A DNA stretch of 64,000 nucleotides from Azonexaceae bacterium (GTDB lineage Bacteria > Pseudomonadota > Gammaproteobacteria > Burkholderiales > Rhodocyclaceae): assembly GCA_013335535.1 (NCBI GenBank), contig JAAXVL010000006.1, forward strand, positions 124,001 through 188,000. The letters are read 5' to 3'. Below are positions 28,331 to 37,117 of the stretch, one piece after another (the first letter of the stretch is position 1; every line of letters starts with the position of its first letter). The notes under the pieces are model-generated. The model saw only the letters and a program-made list of their open reading frames with translations. It was not told the DNA's origin and searched no databases. Both the position numbers and the translations under genes were made by a program.

Positions 28331-29868
28331 GATCCGTGTTTCGCTTTAACCAGACGGCCACCCGAAACAGCCAATTGCCCAAGCATGAGCATCATTAGTA
28401 TCTGTATTTGTGGCGCGTAGAAAATATCGGTGTTGTACGGTAATTCCAACAACAAGATGATCAATCCTGCACCGCATGCAAGAAGAACAGATCGCTCGGA
28501 TTCAGGTATCAACGGGCTGCAGGATATTTTGTGGGCCCTAGAATATGCTGCCAACAGCATGGTGGTGAAAATAAAGGTTCCCAGCAGGCCCGTTTCCCAC
28601 AATAGAATTGCCAGCGAGGAACGAGCAATATTAAACATCCATCGTTTGGCTGCTTCACCAGTAACGAGGTCCCCTTTCCGGCTCGATCCCAGCCCGTGTC
28701 CAATGAGGAATTCGACCGGTCCGTACTGCTGACCAGCCCAAAAGGTTATTGCGGCAACACGCCCAATTTCACCGGTTTGATGATTGATAAATCGATTATC
28801 TGTTGCTGCCGAGAAATTTCTTTCAAAATATCCTGAATTACTGCGCTCTATCGCGTCATTTGAAAACTGTGCCTGATAGGAAAACAATACTAGAGCGGTA
28901 ACCGTACCGGTAACAATTAGAGAGGCCAATGCGGCAACCGGGCGCAAAGAGAATTCCCTGCGAAATGCGACGGCAAACGCAATTGGCAGCAACAGTACGG
29001 CAAATTTAACTTCGGCGAGCAGGAGTGTCACCAAGCCACTGCCAACAATGACGATGCAGTGCGAACCTTTTAGCGTCCCCTGCCTCCATCGTGCAACCGA
29101 TAAGGTAATCGCAAATACGATAAATATTCCCATGGCACCACTGGCCCCTCCTCCATCAGGGTCGCCACCAAATGCGCCGACAACAGCATCCCACTCGGCA
29201 CCCATGCGAAGTACAGCCCTGCGAGCGGCAACAACAAATCGCTGGTACAAAACCAGCGGTAATTGCAATGGCAACAGCCACGGCAAAAGGCTCCATATCC
29301 GAGCAATTAATGAGGGTGCGACTAACCCGGCGGCTATAACAAAATACAACCCCCATAAGAAGAGATATTCCTTGCTGCTGACAAATACCTGCAAAGGACC
29401 GTTACGGTTGATCAACGTCGTCGCAACTAGCGTAATCAGATACGAAAACAAAATAACGGTGACGGCTTTTGATTGCATCGGCGCAAACGGCAATTGCCAC
29501 GGACTTCGAAAATTTCTATGCATCAGTTCTCCGGGCAAACGCACCAGAAGCAAGAGGCCGAGTAGAAATGGAAGCCATGAGGCTTTTTCAATACGCGCAA
29601 AATATATGAGTTGCCCCATGACTACGAAGGCAACAATAACGGTCATCGCAACGAGATAACGTAACGGAAGAAAAAAGGCCACTGCGCCAATAATCAGCGC
29701 TGCAAATGCTGCTCCCGCTTGCACGCCAAACATTCCAACCGCAAGGCCAGCAAAAGCCGCAAACAAAAAAAGGCCGATTCCGCCAAGGATTGGCATCAGT
29801 CTCAGATTGCCGGGCATTGTTATGCCGGAACCAATTAACAGTGTGGCTTGTTTCCTATTCATGAACAC
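28327..29868 (-). CDS. O-antigen ligase / polymerase-like membrane protein
   Basis: This 513-residue multi-spanning protein has about 10-12 helices and a large periplasmic loop (about residues 340-400, with ATDNRFINHQTGEIGRV and GHGLGSSRKGD). That organisation fits Wzy polymerases and WaaL/O-antigen-ligase-like proteins. In this operon a polymerase role is the more economical reading. The ATG at 29868 is used; ATG 29862 is equally possible. It overlaps epsI by 14 bases. Confidence 0.8.
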   Translation of the reverse strand: MFMNRKQATLLIGSGITMPGNLRLMPILGGIGLFLFAAFAGLAVGMFGVQAGAAFAALIIGAVAFFLPLRYLVAMTVIVAFVVMGQLIYFARIEKASWLPFLLGLLLLVRLPGELMHRNFRSPWQLPFAPMQSKAVTVILFSYLITLVATTLINRNGPLQVFVSSKEYLFLWGLYFVIAAGLVAPSLIARIWSLLPWLLPLQLPLVLYQRFVVAARRAVLRMGAEWDAVVGAFGGDPDGGGASGAMGIFIVFAITLSVARWRQGTLKGSHCIVIVGSGLVTLLLAEVKFAVLLLPIAFAVAFRREFSLRPVAALASLIVTGTVTALVLFSYQAQFSNDAIERSNSGYFERNFSAATDNRFINHQTGEIGRVAAITFWAGQQYGPVEFLIGHGLGSSRKGDLVTGEAAKRWMFNIARSSLAILLWETGLLGTFIFTTMLLAAYSRAHKISCSPLIPESERSVLLACGAGLIILLLELPYNTDIFYAPQIQILMMLMLGQLAVSGGRLVKAKHGS

Positions 29869-30538
29869 CCATCAACCGAAGCCTGTCGTGAGCAGTCATT
29901 GCGTCAGCAAGAGCATTTATAAACGAGTCTTGAATCAAAAATGCCCGAACCGTTTCGGAATCAATAGAGGAAACCCTAAAAAGCAACCCGTCCGGAATCC
30001 GACCGCGAAGCGTATAGTTCATTTCCGCAATCTTTTTATCTACCCCGCCAAGAGTGGGAATATCTCCGATCATCGTCCAGTAAGTAACTGGTTCGTAACG
30101 CTGCGTGCCTAATACTGTAAATATGCGACGCACAGGAATATAAGTCTGTCTAACGGTCAGCACAGATTTTTCGTTAGACATAACCTGGAAACCTTGTGCC
30201 GGATAACACACTTCCGGGTAATGCGTTTGCAACGAATCACGCTGATCATCGCCATAGGCTATCGAAAGCATGACCCGCTGACCCTTGTTATTGGAATATG
30301 TGCGTGAGAGTGTCTGCGTATAAATCTTCTCAAGCATCTGCTTTTGCTGCGGATCAATTACTAGCGCCGACGACTGCTTTTCTTCCTGCCACCCGCCAAA
30401 AGCGTGCGGGATCATGGTTTCCAGGTCCACTTTGGGACCGTCGTTAGTGATCTTTTGCGTTGGCCGCATGGCAATAGACAGACCGGCGGTTGCCAGCATG
30501 AGGACGAGAAGGACGGTGTTGCGGCTCAGGAGATTCAT
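29855..30538 (-). CDS. epsI: EpsI-family exosortase-associated protein
   Basis: This 227-residue protein has an amino membrane anchor (residues 8-22) and the EpsI domain: MIPHAFGGWQEE, the conserved QTHYPEVCYPAQGFQVM with its Cys, and TYWTMIGD. EpsI proteins accompany exosortases and contribute to exopolysaccharide export or processing; the molecular role is unsettled. The start overlaps the end of xrtB (ATGA), so the two are coupled. Confidence 0.92.
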   Translation of the reverse strand: MNLLSRNTVLLVLMLATAGLSIAMRPTQKITNDGPKVDLETMIPHAFGGWQEEKQSSALVIDPQQKQMLEKIYTQTLSRTYSNNKGQRVMLSIAYGDDQRDSLQTHYPEVCYPAQGFQVMSNEKSVLTVRQTYIPVRRIFTVLGTQRYEPVTYWTMIGDIPTLGGVDKKIAEMNYTLRGRIPDGLLFRVSSIDSETVRAFLIQDSFINALADAMTAHDRLRLMGVHE

Positions 30539-31437
30539 GCTTGCACCTTGGCCACTGCAGCCTGCCCACGCCAGTGTTTTTCGCCGAGTTGCAACAGCGA
30601 ATCAACACCCATGATGATCAGCAATGCGGTAATGAACAGCACCATGCCGGCAAAGCCGTGCAGGAAGCCCTGCCCAGCTGCATCGCCAAAGTGGTAGGTG
30701 ATGAGCGTCAGCACCATGACGCGGATGACGTTGGCAGTGAAGGAAATGGGGATGATCAGGATGGCCAGCGCTACGTTGCGGAACAGGGAGTCGTGGCGAA
30801 CGATGTTGAGATAGAGCAAGCCCAAGGCTTCGAGCGTAAACAGGGTTTGCAGGCCGGCGCAGGCGTCGGCGACGAGCAGTTTGTATTGACCAATCTGCAG
30901 GATGACACCGGTGCGCGAAATGGGGTAGCCCACCCAGTAGAGGACGTCTTCGGCCACGTAGGAGACGGCCATCTTCATAGGGAGCGTGAGCGCATCGACG
31001 AAGGCGCCAGGCAACGGAATCATGAAGAGCAGGAAGAAGAGCGGGAACCACGCGGCACCCAGGGCTGCCCAGCCGCGCAGGATGAGCAGCAGGCTGATGA
31101 TGACGATGATTTGCGAGCCGACTTCAAAGAGCAGGATGTCTTGCGAGCGACCGATGGTGTAGAGCAGCAGGCCAAGGATGAAGATCGGCCAGCCAGCCTT
31201 TGAGGGTGCGGCGGGCATATCGTGGATGACGAGGCGTTGTTTCCAGAAGAACCACAGGGCGACACCAAGGATGATGGGGCCGTGCGCCTGCGCTTCAGTG
31301 GCCCAGATGGTCCGAGAAAGATCGATCCAGGTGGGAACGTAAAGCGCGATGAGGCCGAGGAGAATGGGGAACCATTCGGCGATGGTAGGGCGCGGTTGTA
31401 CTGGCAGCGTTAGCGCCTTGTCTGCCGTTGATTTCAT
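30535..31437 (-). CDS. xrtB: Exosortase B (PEP-CTERM transpeptidase)
   Basis: This 300-residue membrane protein has eight or so helices and the exosortase catalytic triad visible: Cys193 in ADACAGLQTLFTLEALG, Arg239 in FTANVIRVMVLT, His260 in GQGFLHGFAGM. It cleaves PEP-CTERM tails in the inner membrane and hands proteins to the outside. Two substrates with VPEPES motifs are encoded at 56220-56993 and 58886-60310. Subtype B is inferred from the epsG-xrtB-epsI arrangement. A terminator-like hairpin lies between epsG and this gene. Confidence 0.92.
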   Translation of the reverse strand: MKSTADKALTLPVQPRPTIAEWFPILLGLIALYVPTWIDLSRTIWATEAQAHGPIILGVALWFFWKQRLVIHDMPAAPSKAGWPIFILGLLLYTIGRSQDILLFEVGSQIIVIISLLLILRGWAALGAAWFPLFFLLFMIPLPGAFVDALTLPMKMAVSYVAEDVLYWVGYPISRTGVILQIGQYKLLVADACAGLQTLFTLEALGLLYLNIVRHDSLFRNVALAILIIPISFTANVIRVMVLTLITYHFGDAAGQGFLHGFAGMVLFITALLIIMGVDSLLQLGEKHWRGQAAVAKVQA

Positions 31438-31459
31438 TGGCAGGCCTTGGGCGAATGAT

Positions 31460-31499
31460 TGCCACGGTCAACCGGAAATTTGGCCAAAAAATGAAATGT
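31460..31499 (+). repeat. Dispersed repeat, copy C (epsG-xrtB gap)
   Basis: Reads TGCCACGGTCAACCGGAAAT then TTGGCCAAAAAATGAAATGT, the copy closest to consensus. It lies 23 bases upstream of the xrtB start, in opposite orientation to the gene, so it occupies the 5' untranslated or promoter region. Confidence 0.85.
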
Positions 31500-31518
31500 C
31501 ATAGGCTGTGCGTCTCGC

Positions 31519-31540
31519 AAAAACCGGGGAAATCCCCCGG
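31519..31540 (-). terminator. Intrinsic terminator or attenuator between epsG and xrtB
   Basis: On the minus strand a CCGGGG/CCCCGG stem with a five-base loop is followed by TTTTT (31523-31519). It would cut or dampen transcription from epsG into xrtB, separating the export genes from the assembly genes. It is placed between two genes that are otherwise one cluster, so partial read-through is likely. Confidence 0.6.
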
Positions 31541-31560
31541 CATTTTTGGTGCGCGAAACG

Positions 31561-31578
31561 GAGGAACATCTGTTCCTC
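31561..31578. repeat. Short perfect hairpin in the epsG-xrtB gap
   Basis: GAGGAACA and TGTTCCTC are perfectly complementary arms around a two-base centre, flanked by GCGCG/CGCGC segments that could extend the structure. Together with the hairpin at 31519-31540 it makes this gap strongly structured as RNA. Confidence 0.5.
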
Positions 31579-31631
31579 TCACGGAAACGCGCATCCAAAA
31601 GTGAAAGCGAGAACGGCTGAGCTGCATTGGC

Positions 31632-32501
31632 CTAGCCGTTATTGAGCACTGCGCCAACGACGGCAACGCCGCTGTGTTGCAGCGAGGTGACGAAGGCTTG
31701 CAGGGCGGGAGCGGATGACAAGTCCTTGCGGGCGACGACAACGGCACCGCGGGTGCGGGCTGCGATTGTCTGGGCATCGGCAGTTTCGGCACCGGCCGGT
31801 GTGTCGACGATCACGATGTCGTACTGGCCGGCGGCCGTGGCCATCAGCGCGTTGAAGACGGGGCGGGCGAGCAATTCCTGCGGGTTGGGCGGGGTTGCGC
31901 CAGCCGGCAGAACGGAAAGGTCGATGAGGCCGGGGATGCGGGTGACGGCTTCGGCCAGCTCAGCGCGGCCGGCCAGCAGGCTGGACAGGCCGAGCTTGTT
32001 TGGCAGGCGGAAGAAGCCGTGCTGGCTCGGGTTGCGCAGGTCGGCATCGATGAGCAGCGTGCGTTCGCCGAGTTGCGAGAAGACGACGGCGAGGTTGGCG
32101 GCAGTGAAGCTGCGGCCTTCTGCCCTGCCCGCGCTGACGACAGCCAGCGTCTTGTGACCGACATCGGCGTCGAACCAGCGCAGCATGAGCTGGCTGCGCA
32201 CGGCGCGCAGCTGTTCGACGATGGGGCTGAAGGGTTTGAAGGCGGCGACGACTTCTTCGCTGACGCGCTCGTCACCGGGCATCAGGTAGGGGTAGTCGTA
32301 CTGGCGGGAGAGCGCCTGCTGGATGTCGGCTTCGGTTAGTAGACCAAGCTGGATGGCGGCATCGCCAAAGCGCAGGCCCTGCTCTTTTTGCAGCTTGAGG
32401 ATGCGTTCGGCAGCGTCCGGCGTCAGGCGGCCGTTGTCGATGAGAATGGCGCCAATGGAGCGGCCGGCACCGGTGTCGAGTTTTTCGTTCATTGCGTTCA
32501 T
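31632..32501 (-). CDS. epsG: EpsG-type chain-length ATPase (BY-kinase-like) with altered P-loop
   Basis: This 289-residue protein has an amino domain of about 75 residues (GAILIDNGRLTPDAAERILK) resembling MshEN/GspE-N modules. A P-loop ATPase related to Wzc/CpsD kinases follows: LLIDADLR at 149-156 and DIVIVDTPAG. The Walker A segment is AGRAEGRS (124-131), with Arg130 where Lys is usual. No carboxyl Tyr cluster is present, so autophosphorylation of a Tyr tail is unlikely. It works with EpsF, 6 bases upstream, in chain-length control. Confidence 0.88.
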   Translation of the reverse strand: MNAMNEKLDTGAGRSIGAILIDNGRLTPDAAERILKLQKEQGLRFGDAAIQLGLLTEADIQQALSRQYDYPYLMPGDERVSEEVVAAFKPFSPIVEQLRAVRSQLMLRWFDADVGHKTLAVVSAGRAEGRSFTAANLAVVFSQLGERTLLIDADLRNPSQHGFFRLPNKLGLSSLLAGRAELAEAVTRIPGLIDLSVLPAGATPPNPQELLARPVFNALMATAAGQYDIVIVDTPAGAETADAQTIAARTRGAVVVARKDLSSAPALQAFVTSLQHSGVAVVGAVLNNG

Positions 32502-32507
32502 CTCTGA

Positions 32508-33953
32508 TCAGGCCTTGGCTGCGGCGGGCTGATTGCCGGTTTTAAGTGCGGGTTTGCGATTGCCACGGTCAACCGGATTTTTTGCCCAAAATCGAAATCC
32601 GCTTTTGGCCTTGCTATTCGTCGAATCGAGTTCGGCCAGCACGGGCAGGTCGAGCGCCAGGGCGAGGTCTTCGGCTGAACGGATGCGACGTTGGCTGAGT
32701 TCGAGCACGAGTGCAGCACCTACGCCGAGCATGGTGCCGAGGAAGATGGAGACCAGTACGTTGAGGAAAACCTTGGGGCGCGAATGCATGGTCGGCTCGG
32801 TAGCCGGGCTGAGCACGAGCACGTTGGTCTGTTGCGACTGACCCTCAAGGTTGCTTTGCGTCATGCGCTGGCCGACGGCCTCGTAGGCTTTCCGCGCCGT
32901 TTCAACGTCGTTAACCAGCACGCTGAGTTCGTCGCGCTCCGAGCGGATGGCGAGGACGCGCTTTTTCTGCTCTTCGATAGCCTTCTTAAGCTCTTCCTGC
33001 TTGACGACGCCGAACTTGCTGGCGACGGCATTTCCACCCGAAATGCGACCAATTTCTTCGCGCAGTTGCTGGCGTTGCTCGGCGATCTGGGCTTCTAGCT
33101 GCTGGACTTGCGGGTGGTTCTTGCCGAGGTTGCTGCTGATCTGCGACAGCTGCGATTCGGCACGGGCAATTTCGGCCTTGAGGTTCTGGATCAGCGGGTT
33201 TTGCAGCACTTCGAGCGACAGTTCGCTGGTGCCGCTCTTTTGCCGGCTGGAGGCGTCGGCGCGCTGGGCCTGGGCGGCGGAAAGCTGGGCGGTCAGGTCG
33301 TTAAGGCGGGCAGTTTCGTTGTCAATGCGGTCGTCGGTCACGACGATGCCTTTCTCCTGTTGGTAGGCGGAAAGGCGGGACTGGGCTTTTTCCAGCGCGG
33401 CGCGCAGGCCTTTCTGGCGTTCTTCGAACCAGGCGCTGTACTGGCGGGCCGGCTCGACGCGCATTTCGATGGAAGTGTCGATATAGGCCTGCGCGAAGGC
33501 GTTGGCGACGGCGGCAGCAAATTGCGGGTCGGCACCGGAGAAGTTGATGTTGATGACGTTGCTCTCGCGGGAAGGCTTGATGTCGAGCTTCCTTTGCAGA
33601 ATGTTGGCGTAGTAGCTTTCCAGCGTACCCTTGCCTTGGCTGGCTTCCTTCCACTTCTCGACGGCTTCGGCGCTCTTCTCGAAACCAAGCAGCTTGACGA
33701 CGCGGGAGGCCACGCGGTCGCTGTTAATGATGTCCATCTGCGTCGCCATGTAGCCCGGCGCCATCATGCCCTGCATGATCATGCCGGCGATGGGGTCGGG
33801 TGACTTGACGTCGATGACCAGCGAGGTGGTGGCGGTGTATTCCTTGGGCAGGATTAGGCTGATGACCAGCGTGGTCAGCACCGTGACGCCAAAAATCGAC
33901 AACGCCAGCTTGCGGCGCGCCCAGAGAATGAGGAGGAATTGCTGAAAAGTCAT
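32508..33953 (-). CDS. epsF: EpsF chain-length determinant (Wzz/GNVR family)
   Basis: This 481-residue inner-membrane polysaccharide co-polymerase has a transmembrane helix at about 15-35, the Wzz domain, a long coiled coil (about 170-360) and the GNVR-type segment leading to a second helix near 400-425. The short cytoplasmic tail contains residues 452-465 (GFRFWAKNPVDRGN), encoded by an antisense copy of the dispersed repeat. The tail after the second helix is therefore partly repeat-derived. It partners with EpsG and the exporter EpsE. Confidence 0.92.
   Translation of the reverse strand: MTFQQFLLILWARRKLALSIFGVTVLTTLVISLILPKEYTATTSLVIDVKSPDPIAGMIMQGMMAPGYMATQMDIINSDRVASRVVKLLGFEKSAEAVEKWKEASQGKGTLESYYANILQRKLDIKPSRESNVININFSGADPQFAAAVANAFAQAYIDTSIEMRVEPARQYSAWFEERQKGLRAALEKAQSRLSAYQQEKGIVVTDDRIDNETARLNDLTAQLSAAQAQRADASSRQKSGTSELSLEVLQNPLIQNLKAEIARAESQLSQISSNLGKNHPQVQQLEAQIAEQRQQLREEIGRISGGNAVASKFGVVKQEELKKAIEEQKKRVLAIRSERDELSVLVNDVETARKAYEAVGQRMTQSNLEGQSQQTNVLVLSPATEPTMHSRPKVFLNVLVSIFLGTMLGVGAALVLELSQRRIRSAEDLALALDLPVLAELDSTNSKAKSGFRFWAKNPVDRGNRKPALKTGNQPAAAKA
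32561..32599 (+). repeat. Dispersed repeat, copy D (inside epsF 3' end)
   Basis: Reads TGCCACGGTCAACCGGATTT then TTTGCCCAAAATCGAAATC. It lies within the last 30 codons of epsF and is read from the opposite strand, giving FRFWAKNPVDRGN. Unlike copies A and F it is translated in the reverse direction of the element. Confidence 0.85.
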
Positions 33954-34002
33954 GCGGGTCTTTCGGTGATCTTCTTGAAGTGACGCTGATTAATTGCGGC
34001 CA

Positions 34003-34028
34003 GTCATTCCCGCGCAGGCGGGAATGAC
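34003..34028. repeat. REP-like hairpin between epsE and epsF
   Basis: GTCATTCCCGC and GCGGGAATGAC are perfect 11-bp arms with a 4-base loop. Palindromes of this type, built on GTCATTCCCGC, are common extragenic repeats in proteobacteria. There is no U-run on either side, so it is more likely a REP element that stabilises the upstream mRNA than a terminator. Confidence 0.7.
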
Positions 34029-34046
34029 GAACTGTTCGGCGTTTCC

Positions 34047-34856
34047 TTAGAAGAAGCTTTCCTGGACGTAAAGAACGTCGTCAGGCTGGATGAGTTCGGA
34101 TTTTTCCGGGGAGATGATCTGTACCTTGCCGTCCGGACCGCGACGGTGAATACGCAGGCCACGCTCGGTGCCGCGAACGGTCAGGCCGGCACCCTGGGCC
34201 AGGCCCTGCAGCACGCTCATGTTGCGTTCCAGACGATAGGAGCCGCCGCGCTGGACCTCACCGTAGATGTAGAAAACCGGGGCACGATGAACGTAGATGA
34301 TGTCGCCGCCGGCCACCGGAATGTCGAGATCGGTGTTGCCGCCGATGAACATGGCGGGGATGTCGATTTCCTGACGGAAAGCCTTGCCGTCACGGATGCC
34401 GGACAGAATGATGACATCGGCGCCGCCGGAGGGAATGGCACCGCCGGCCGTGGCCAGCATGTCGGTCAGGCGGGTGTTGCCGGTTTCAATGGGGTAGCGG
34501 CCCGGGCGATTGACCATGCCGAGAACGGAAACCTGGTTGCCCTTGAATTGCATGAGCAGGATGTTGACCTGCGGCTTTTGCACAAAGCCGCCTTCGCGCA
34601 GCTTGCTGGCGATGGCCAGTTCGGCATCGGCAATCGACAGCCCGCCGAGTTGCACAGCACCGATCAGCGGATAGGTGACGGAGCCGCTTTCGGCAACGCG
34701 CGTTTCAACGGTGAGATCCGGATTCTGGAAGACGCTGATCTTGATGGCGTCGCCGGCGCCGAGCCGGTAGTCGGCCTGTTTGCCTTGCGCCTGCGCGCCC
34801 GTGATCAGGCCGAAGGTGACGAGAACGCAGAGGAGAAGTCTGTTTAGGTAGCTCAT
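34047..34856 (-). CDS. epsE: EpsE polysaccharide export protein (Wza-type)
   Basis: This 269-residue protein has a signal peptide (LLLCVLVTFGLITGAQAQG). The Poly_export domain reads DYRLGAGDAIKISVFQNPDL and SLBB domains follow (MVNRPGRYPIETGNTRLTDM, and VFYIYGEVQRGGSYRLERNM). It lacks an obvious lipobox Cys, unlike E. coli Wza, so its outer-membrane insertion may depend on partners such as the barrel protein EpsL. It sits 18 bases after epsD. Confidence 0.92.
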   Translation of the reverse strand: MSYLNRLLLCVLVTFGLITGAQAQGKQADYRLGAGDAIKISVFQNPDLTVETRVAESGSVTYPLIGAVQLGGLSIADAELAIASKLREGGFVQKPQVNILLMQFKGNQVSVLGMVNRPGRYPIETGNTRLTDMLATAGGAIPSGGADVIILSGIRDGKAFRQEIDIPAMFIGGNTDLDIPVAGGDIIYVHRAPVFYIYGEVQRGGSYRLERNMSVLQGLAQGAGLTVRGTERGLRIHRRGPDGKVQIISPEKSELIQPDDVLYVQESFF

Positions 34857-34874
34857 GTAGGTGTGGTTTCCGAT

Positions 34875-35816
34875 TTACTTGAGACCGGCAATGCCTTTGT
34901 TGACGGCAGCCTCGGTGGATGTGGCAGCGGCCTTTTGCGGCGCTTCGGCAGCGGCAGGCGCGGCGGCAGCTGCCGGGGCGGTGCTGACGAATTCGCCGAC
35001 GTATTCGATCTTGGCCTTTTCACGCAGCTCTTTCATGGTGCTGCGGGCGGCGTCGGATTTTTGCTTGTTGCTGATGAAGTTTTCAATAAATGGCTGGGCC
35101 TTGATTTCGTCCATCGGCTCGGACTTGCTGGCCAGCACGGTAATGAGCGCAACTCGGCCCTGGTTTTCGATCATCTGGACCTGGCCATCCTTGACCTGCG
35201 ACAGGCGCGGCAGCAGTTCGAGGGCAAGTTGCTCGGCCGCCTTGACGCTGACGCCGCCGGCAACTTCGACGCCCTTGGCCTTCAGGCTGGTGACCACTTC
35301 GGCCACGGTGGATTTGCCGCTGCCCAGCTGCGCCTTCACGCCGGCGATGATTTCCGGGCTGGCGGCGAAGGCGACTTCTTCAATGCGGTAGATCTTGCGG
35401 TTGGCAAACAGCTCAGGGTGTTCGCTGTAGAACTTGTGGATTTCTTCAGCCGACGGCTTGGCCTGCTTGGCAACCTTTTGCTCGATGAAGGCGCGGGCGA
35501 GAATTTCACGGCGGGCACTTTCGATGGCCTGCATGACATTCGGCGTGCGCTCGAGTTTGGCTTCCGTGGCCTGCTGGACGGCCAGTTCCTGGTCGATCAG
35601 GCTTTCGAGTACCTGGCGCTTGGCGATGTCGGCCTTGTCGGCGGGAATGTTGGGTGTGCGCTGCAGCACGAAGTTGATCTGATGAACGGAGATTTCACCG
35701 CTGTTCACTTTGGCGGCAACTTGGCTGGCCGCTTTTTTCTCAGGCGGACGATCGCCGCAAGCACCTAGTACCAGGGAGGAAAGAACAATGGCAGAGATGG
35801 TTTTAAGCTTGGTCAC
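34875..35816 (-). CDS. epsD: EpsD lipoprotein, parvulin-type peptidyl-prolyl isomerase
   Basis: This 313-residue protein has a lipoprotein signal peptide (ISAIVLSSLVLGACGD, Cys20). A SurA/PrsA-like helical domain and a parvulin domain (KIYRIEEVAFAASPEIIAGV onward) follow, with an Ala/Pro-rich carboxyl tail. EpsD homologues are standard members of XrtB-type exopolysaccharide loci and probably chaperone secreted or outer-membrane components. It is encoded between the barrel EpsL and the exporter EpsE. Confidence 0.9.
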   Translation of the reverse strand: MTKLKTISAIVLSSLVLGACGDRPPEKKAASQVAAKVNSGEISVHQINFVLQRTPNIPADKADIAKRQVLESLIDQELAVQQATEAKLERTPNVMQAIESARREILARAFIEQKVAKQAKPSAEEIHKFYSEHPELFANRKIYRIEEVAFAASPEIIAGVKAQLGSGKSTVAEVVTSLKAKGVEVAGGVSVKAAEQLALELLPRLSQVKDGQVQMIENQGRVALITVLASKSEPMDEIKAQPFIENFISNKQKSDAARSTMKELREKAKIEYVGEFVSTAPAAAAAPAAAEAPQKAAATSTEAAVNKGIAGLK

Positions 35817-35866
35817 GGGGTCACCTTAAATAAGTTGCAGCGGATTCTTGAATGGCGTCGGTCGCG

Positions 35867-37117
35867 TCAGTACTGGGCACTGAACGAAACAAAAGTGGTG
35901 CGGTCTTTGTAGTCGTAGCGGTCGTCGTTGACGTTGCGCTTTTCGTAATTCATGCCGGCCTTGATTTCAAACCAGCGCACAGGCCGATAGCCGACATCGA
36001 GACCGGCCCGGGTCGTTTTGTCCTGACGTTGATCGACACCGGCCGGTAGCGGCAGGATTTCGCCGTAATAGCTGCGCTTGCCGTAGCCCAGACGGGCGCT
36101 GGTGGAGATTTTGTCGGTAGCGGCCCAGCGGGCGCCCAAGTTGAGTTCGTCGAGCTCGTAGTAGCTGGAGGTAATCAGGTCAAAAGGTGGCTGCGCTTCC
36201 CGGTAGCTGCCCTGAAAGCCAGCCAGGTCATGCTTGTAGCCGAAGGTGAAATTGCTCTTACCGGTGGCGGCATAGACGAGATCGAGGTTACCGGCCCAGC
36301 CGCTGTAGTCGCGCGAGGCAAAGTGGTCGTGCTTGCGCTCAAGATATTCGAGCCGGCCGCGCAGCTGCATCTTGCCGGTAAGCAGCCAGCTGGAGTCAAG
36401 CTCGACGCCATTGTGCGAAAAACCGTTGTCGGATTGCGAGGCCGCATTGAACTGGCGATTCGAGTAGCTGCCATCCAGTTGCTTGATGCGCAGTGCAACG
36501 GTGTTGCCGGAAACGGGGCGGTAGCGGATGCCGTAGTTGAAGCCGCTGGCTTCATAATCGCTTTCGGCCAGGACGGCCTGCTCGTTGGTCACGCTGTTGC
36601 GCGATACACCCAGAAAAGCAGCCCAGCTGGTGTGAAACCAGTAGTTGGCCGTGAAGCGCTCGTTCTCGATCAGGCGGACGTTGCGCGCCCGATAGTTTTG
36701 GGTGGTGTAGTCGGAATAAGTGTTAAGCGTTTCGGCACGATCCAGCGACAGTTCGCCCGTCCAGCGGGTGCCGGCAGCCCATAGCCACTTGCCGTCGTAG
36801 TTCAGGGCCTGAAAATCGAGGTAGCTGTTGCGCTGGTAGCTGGAGTCAACAAAACTGATATTGCCGATCAGTTGCTGCAGGCCAATGGTCTTGTTGAGAT
36901 TGAGACCCACCGAGGTCATGGTGATGGTGTCCGAACGCCCGTCGAGTCCGTAATTTGCAGGGTTTACCGACGGCGCAAGGCGGAACATGTTGTTGTCGTG
37001 CATCATCGTGACGGCGGCACTCAGATTGACGACATCGCCCTCATTCGCCTCCACAACGGGAGCATAAACAAGGACCGAGGCCGCGAATGCGATCAGGATT
37101 TTTTGACATGACATCAT
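35867..37117 (-). CDS. epsL: EpsL outer-membrane beta-barrel of the XrtB locus
   Basis: About 416 residues. A signal peptide (MMSCQKILIAFAASVLVYAP, then VVEANEG) is followed by many alternating beta-strands and ends in an aromatic residue (TTFVSFSAQY), the outer-membrane barrel signature. It probably forms or supports the export channel. The start is uncertain: ATG 37117 or 37114 gives a clean signal peptide; a longer frame from 37174 is less likely. It is the first gene of the leftward exopolysaccharide cluster. Confidence 0.87.
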   Translation of the reverse strand: MMSCQKILIAFAASVLVYAPVVEANEGDVVNLSAAVTMMHDNNMFRLAPSVNPANYGLDGRSDTITMTSVGLNLNKTIGLQQLIGNISFVDSSYQRNSYLDFQALNYDGKWLWAAGTRWTGELSLDRAETLNTYSDYTTQNYRARNVRLIENERFTANYWFHTSWAAFLGVSRNSVTNEQAVLAESDYEASGFNYGIRYRPVSGNTVALRIKQLDGSYSNRQFNAASQSDNGFSHNGVELDSSWLLTGKMQLRGRLEYLERKHDHFASRDYSGWAGNLDLVYAATGKSNFTFGYKHDLAGFQGSYREAQPPFDLITSSYYELDELNLGARWAATDKISTSARLGYGKRSYYGEILPLPAGVDQRQDKTTRAGLDVGYRPVRWFEIKAGMNYEKRNVNDDRYDYKDRTTFVSFSAQY

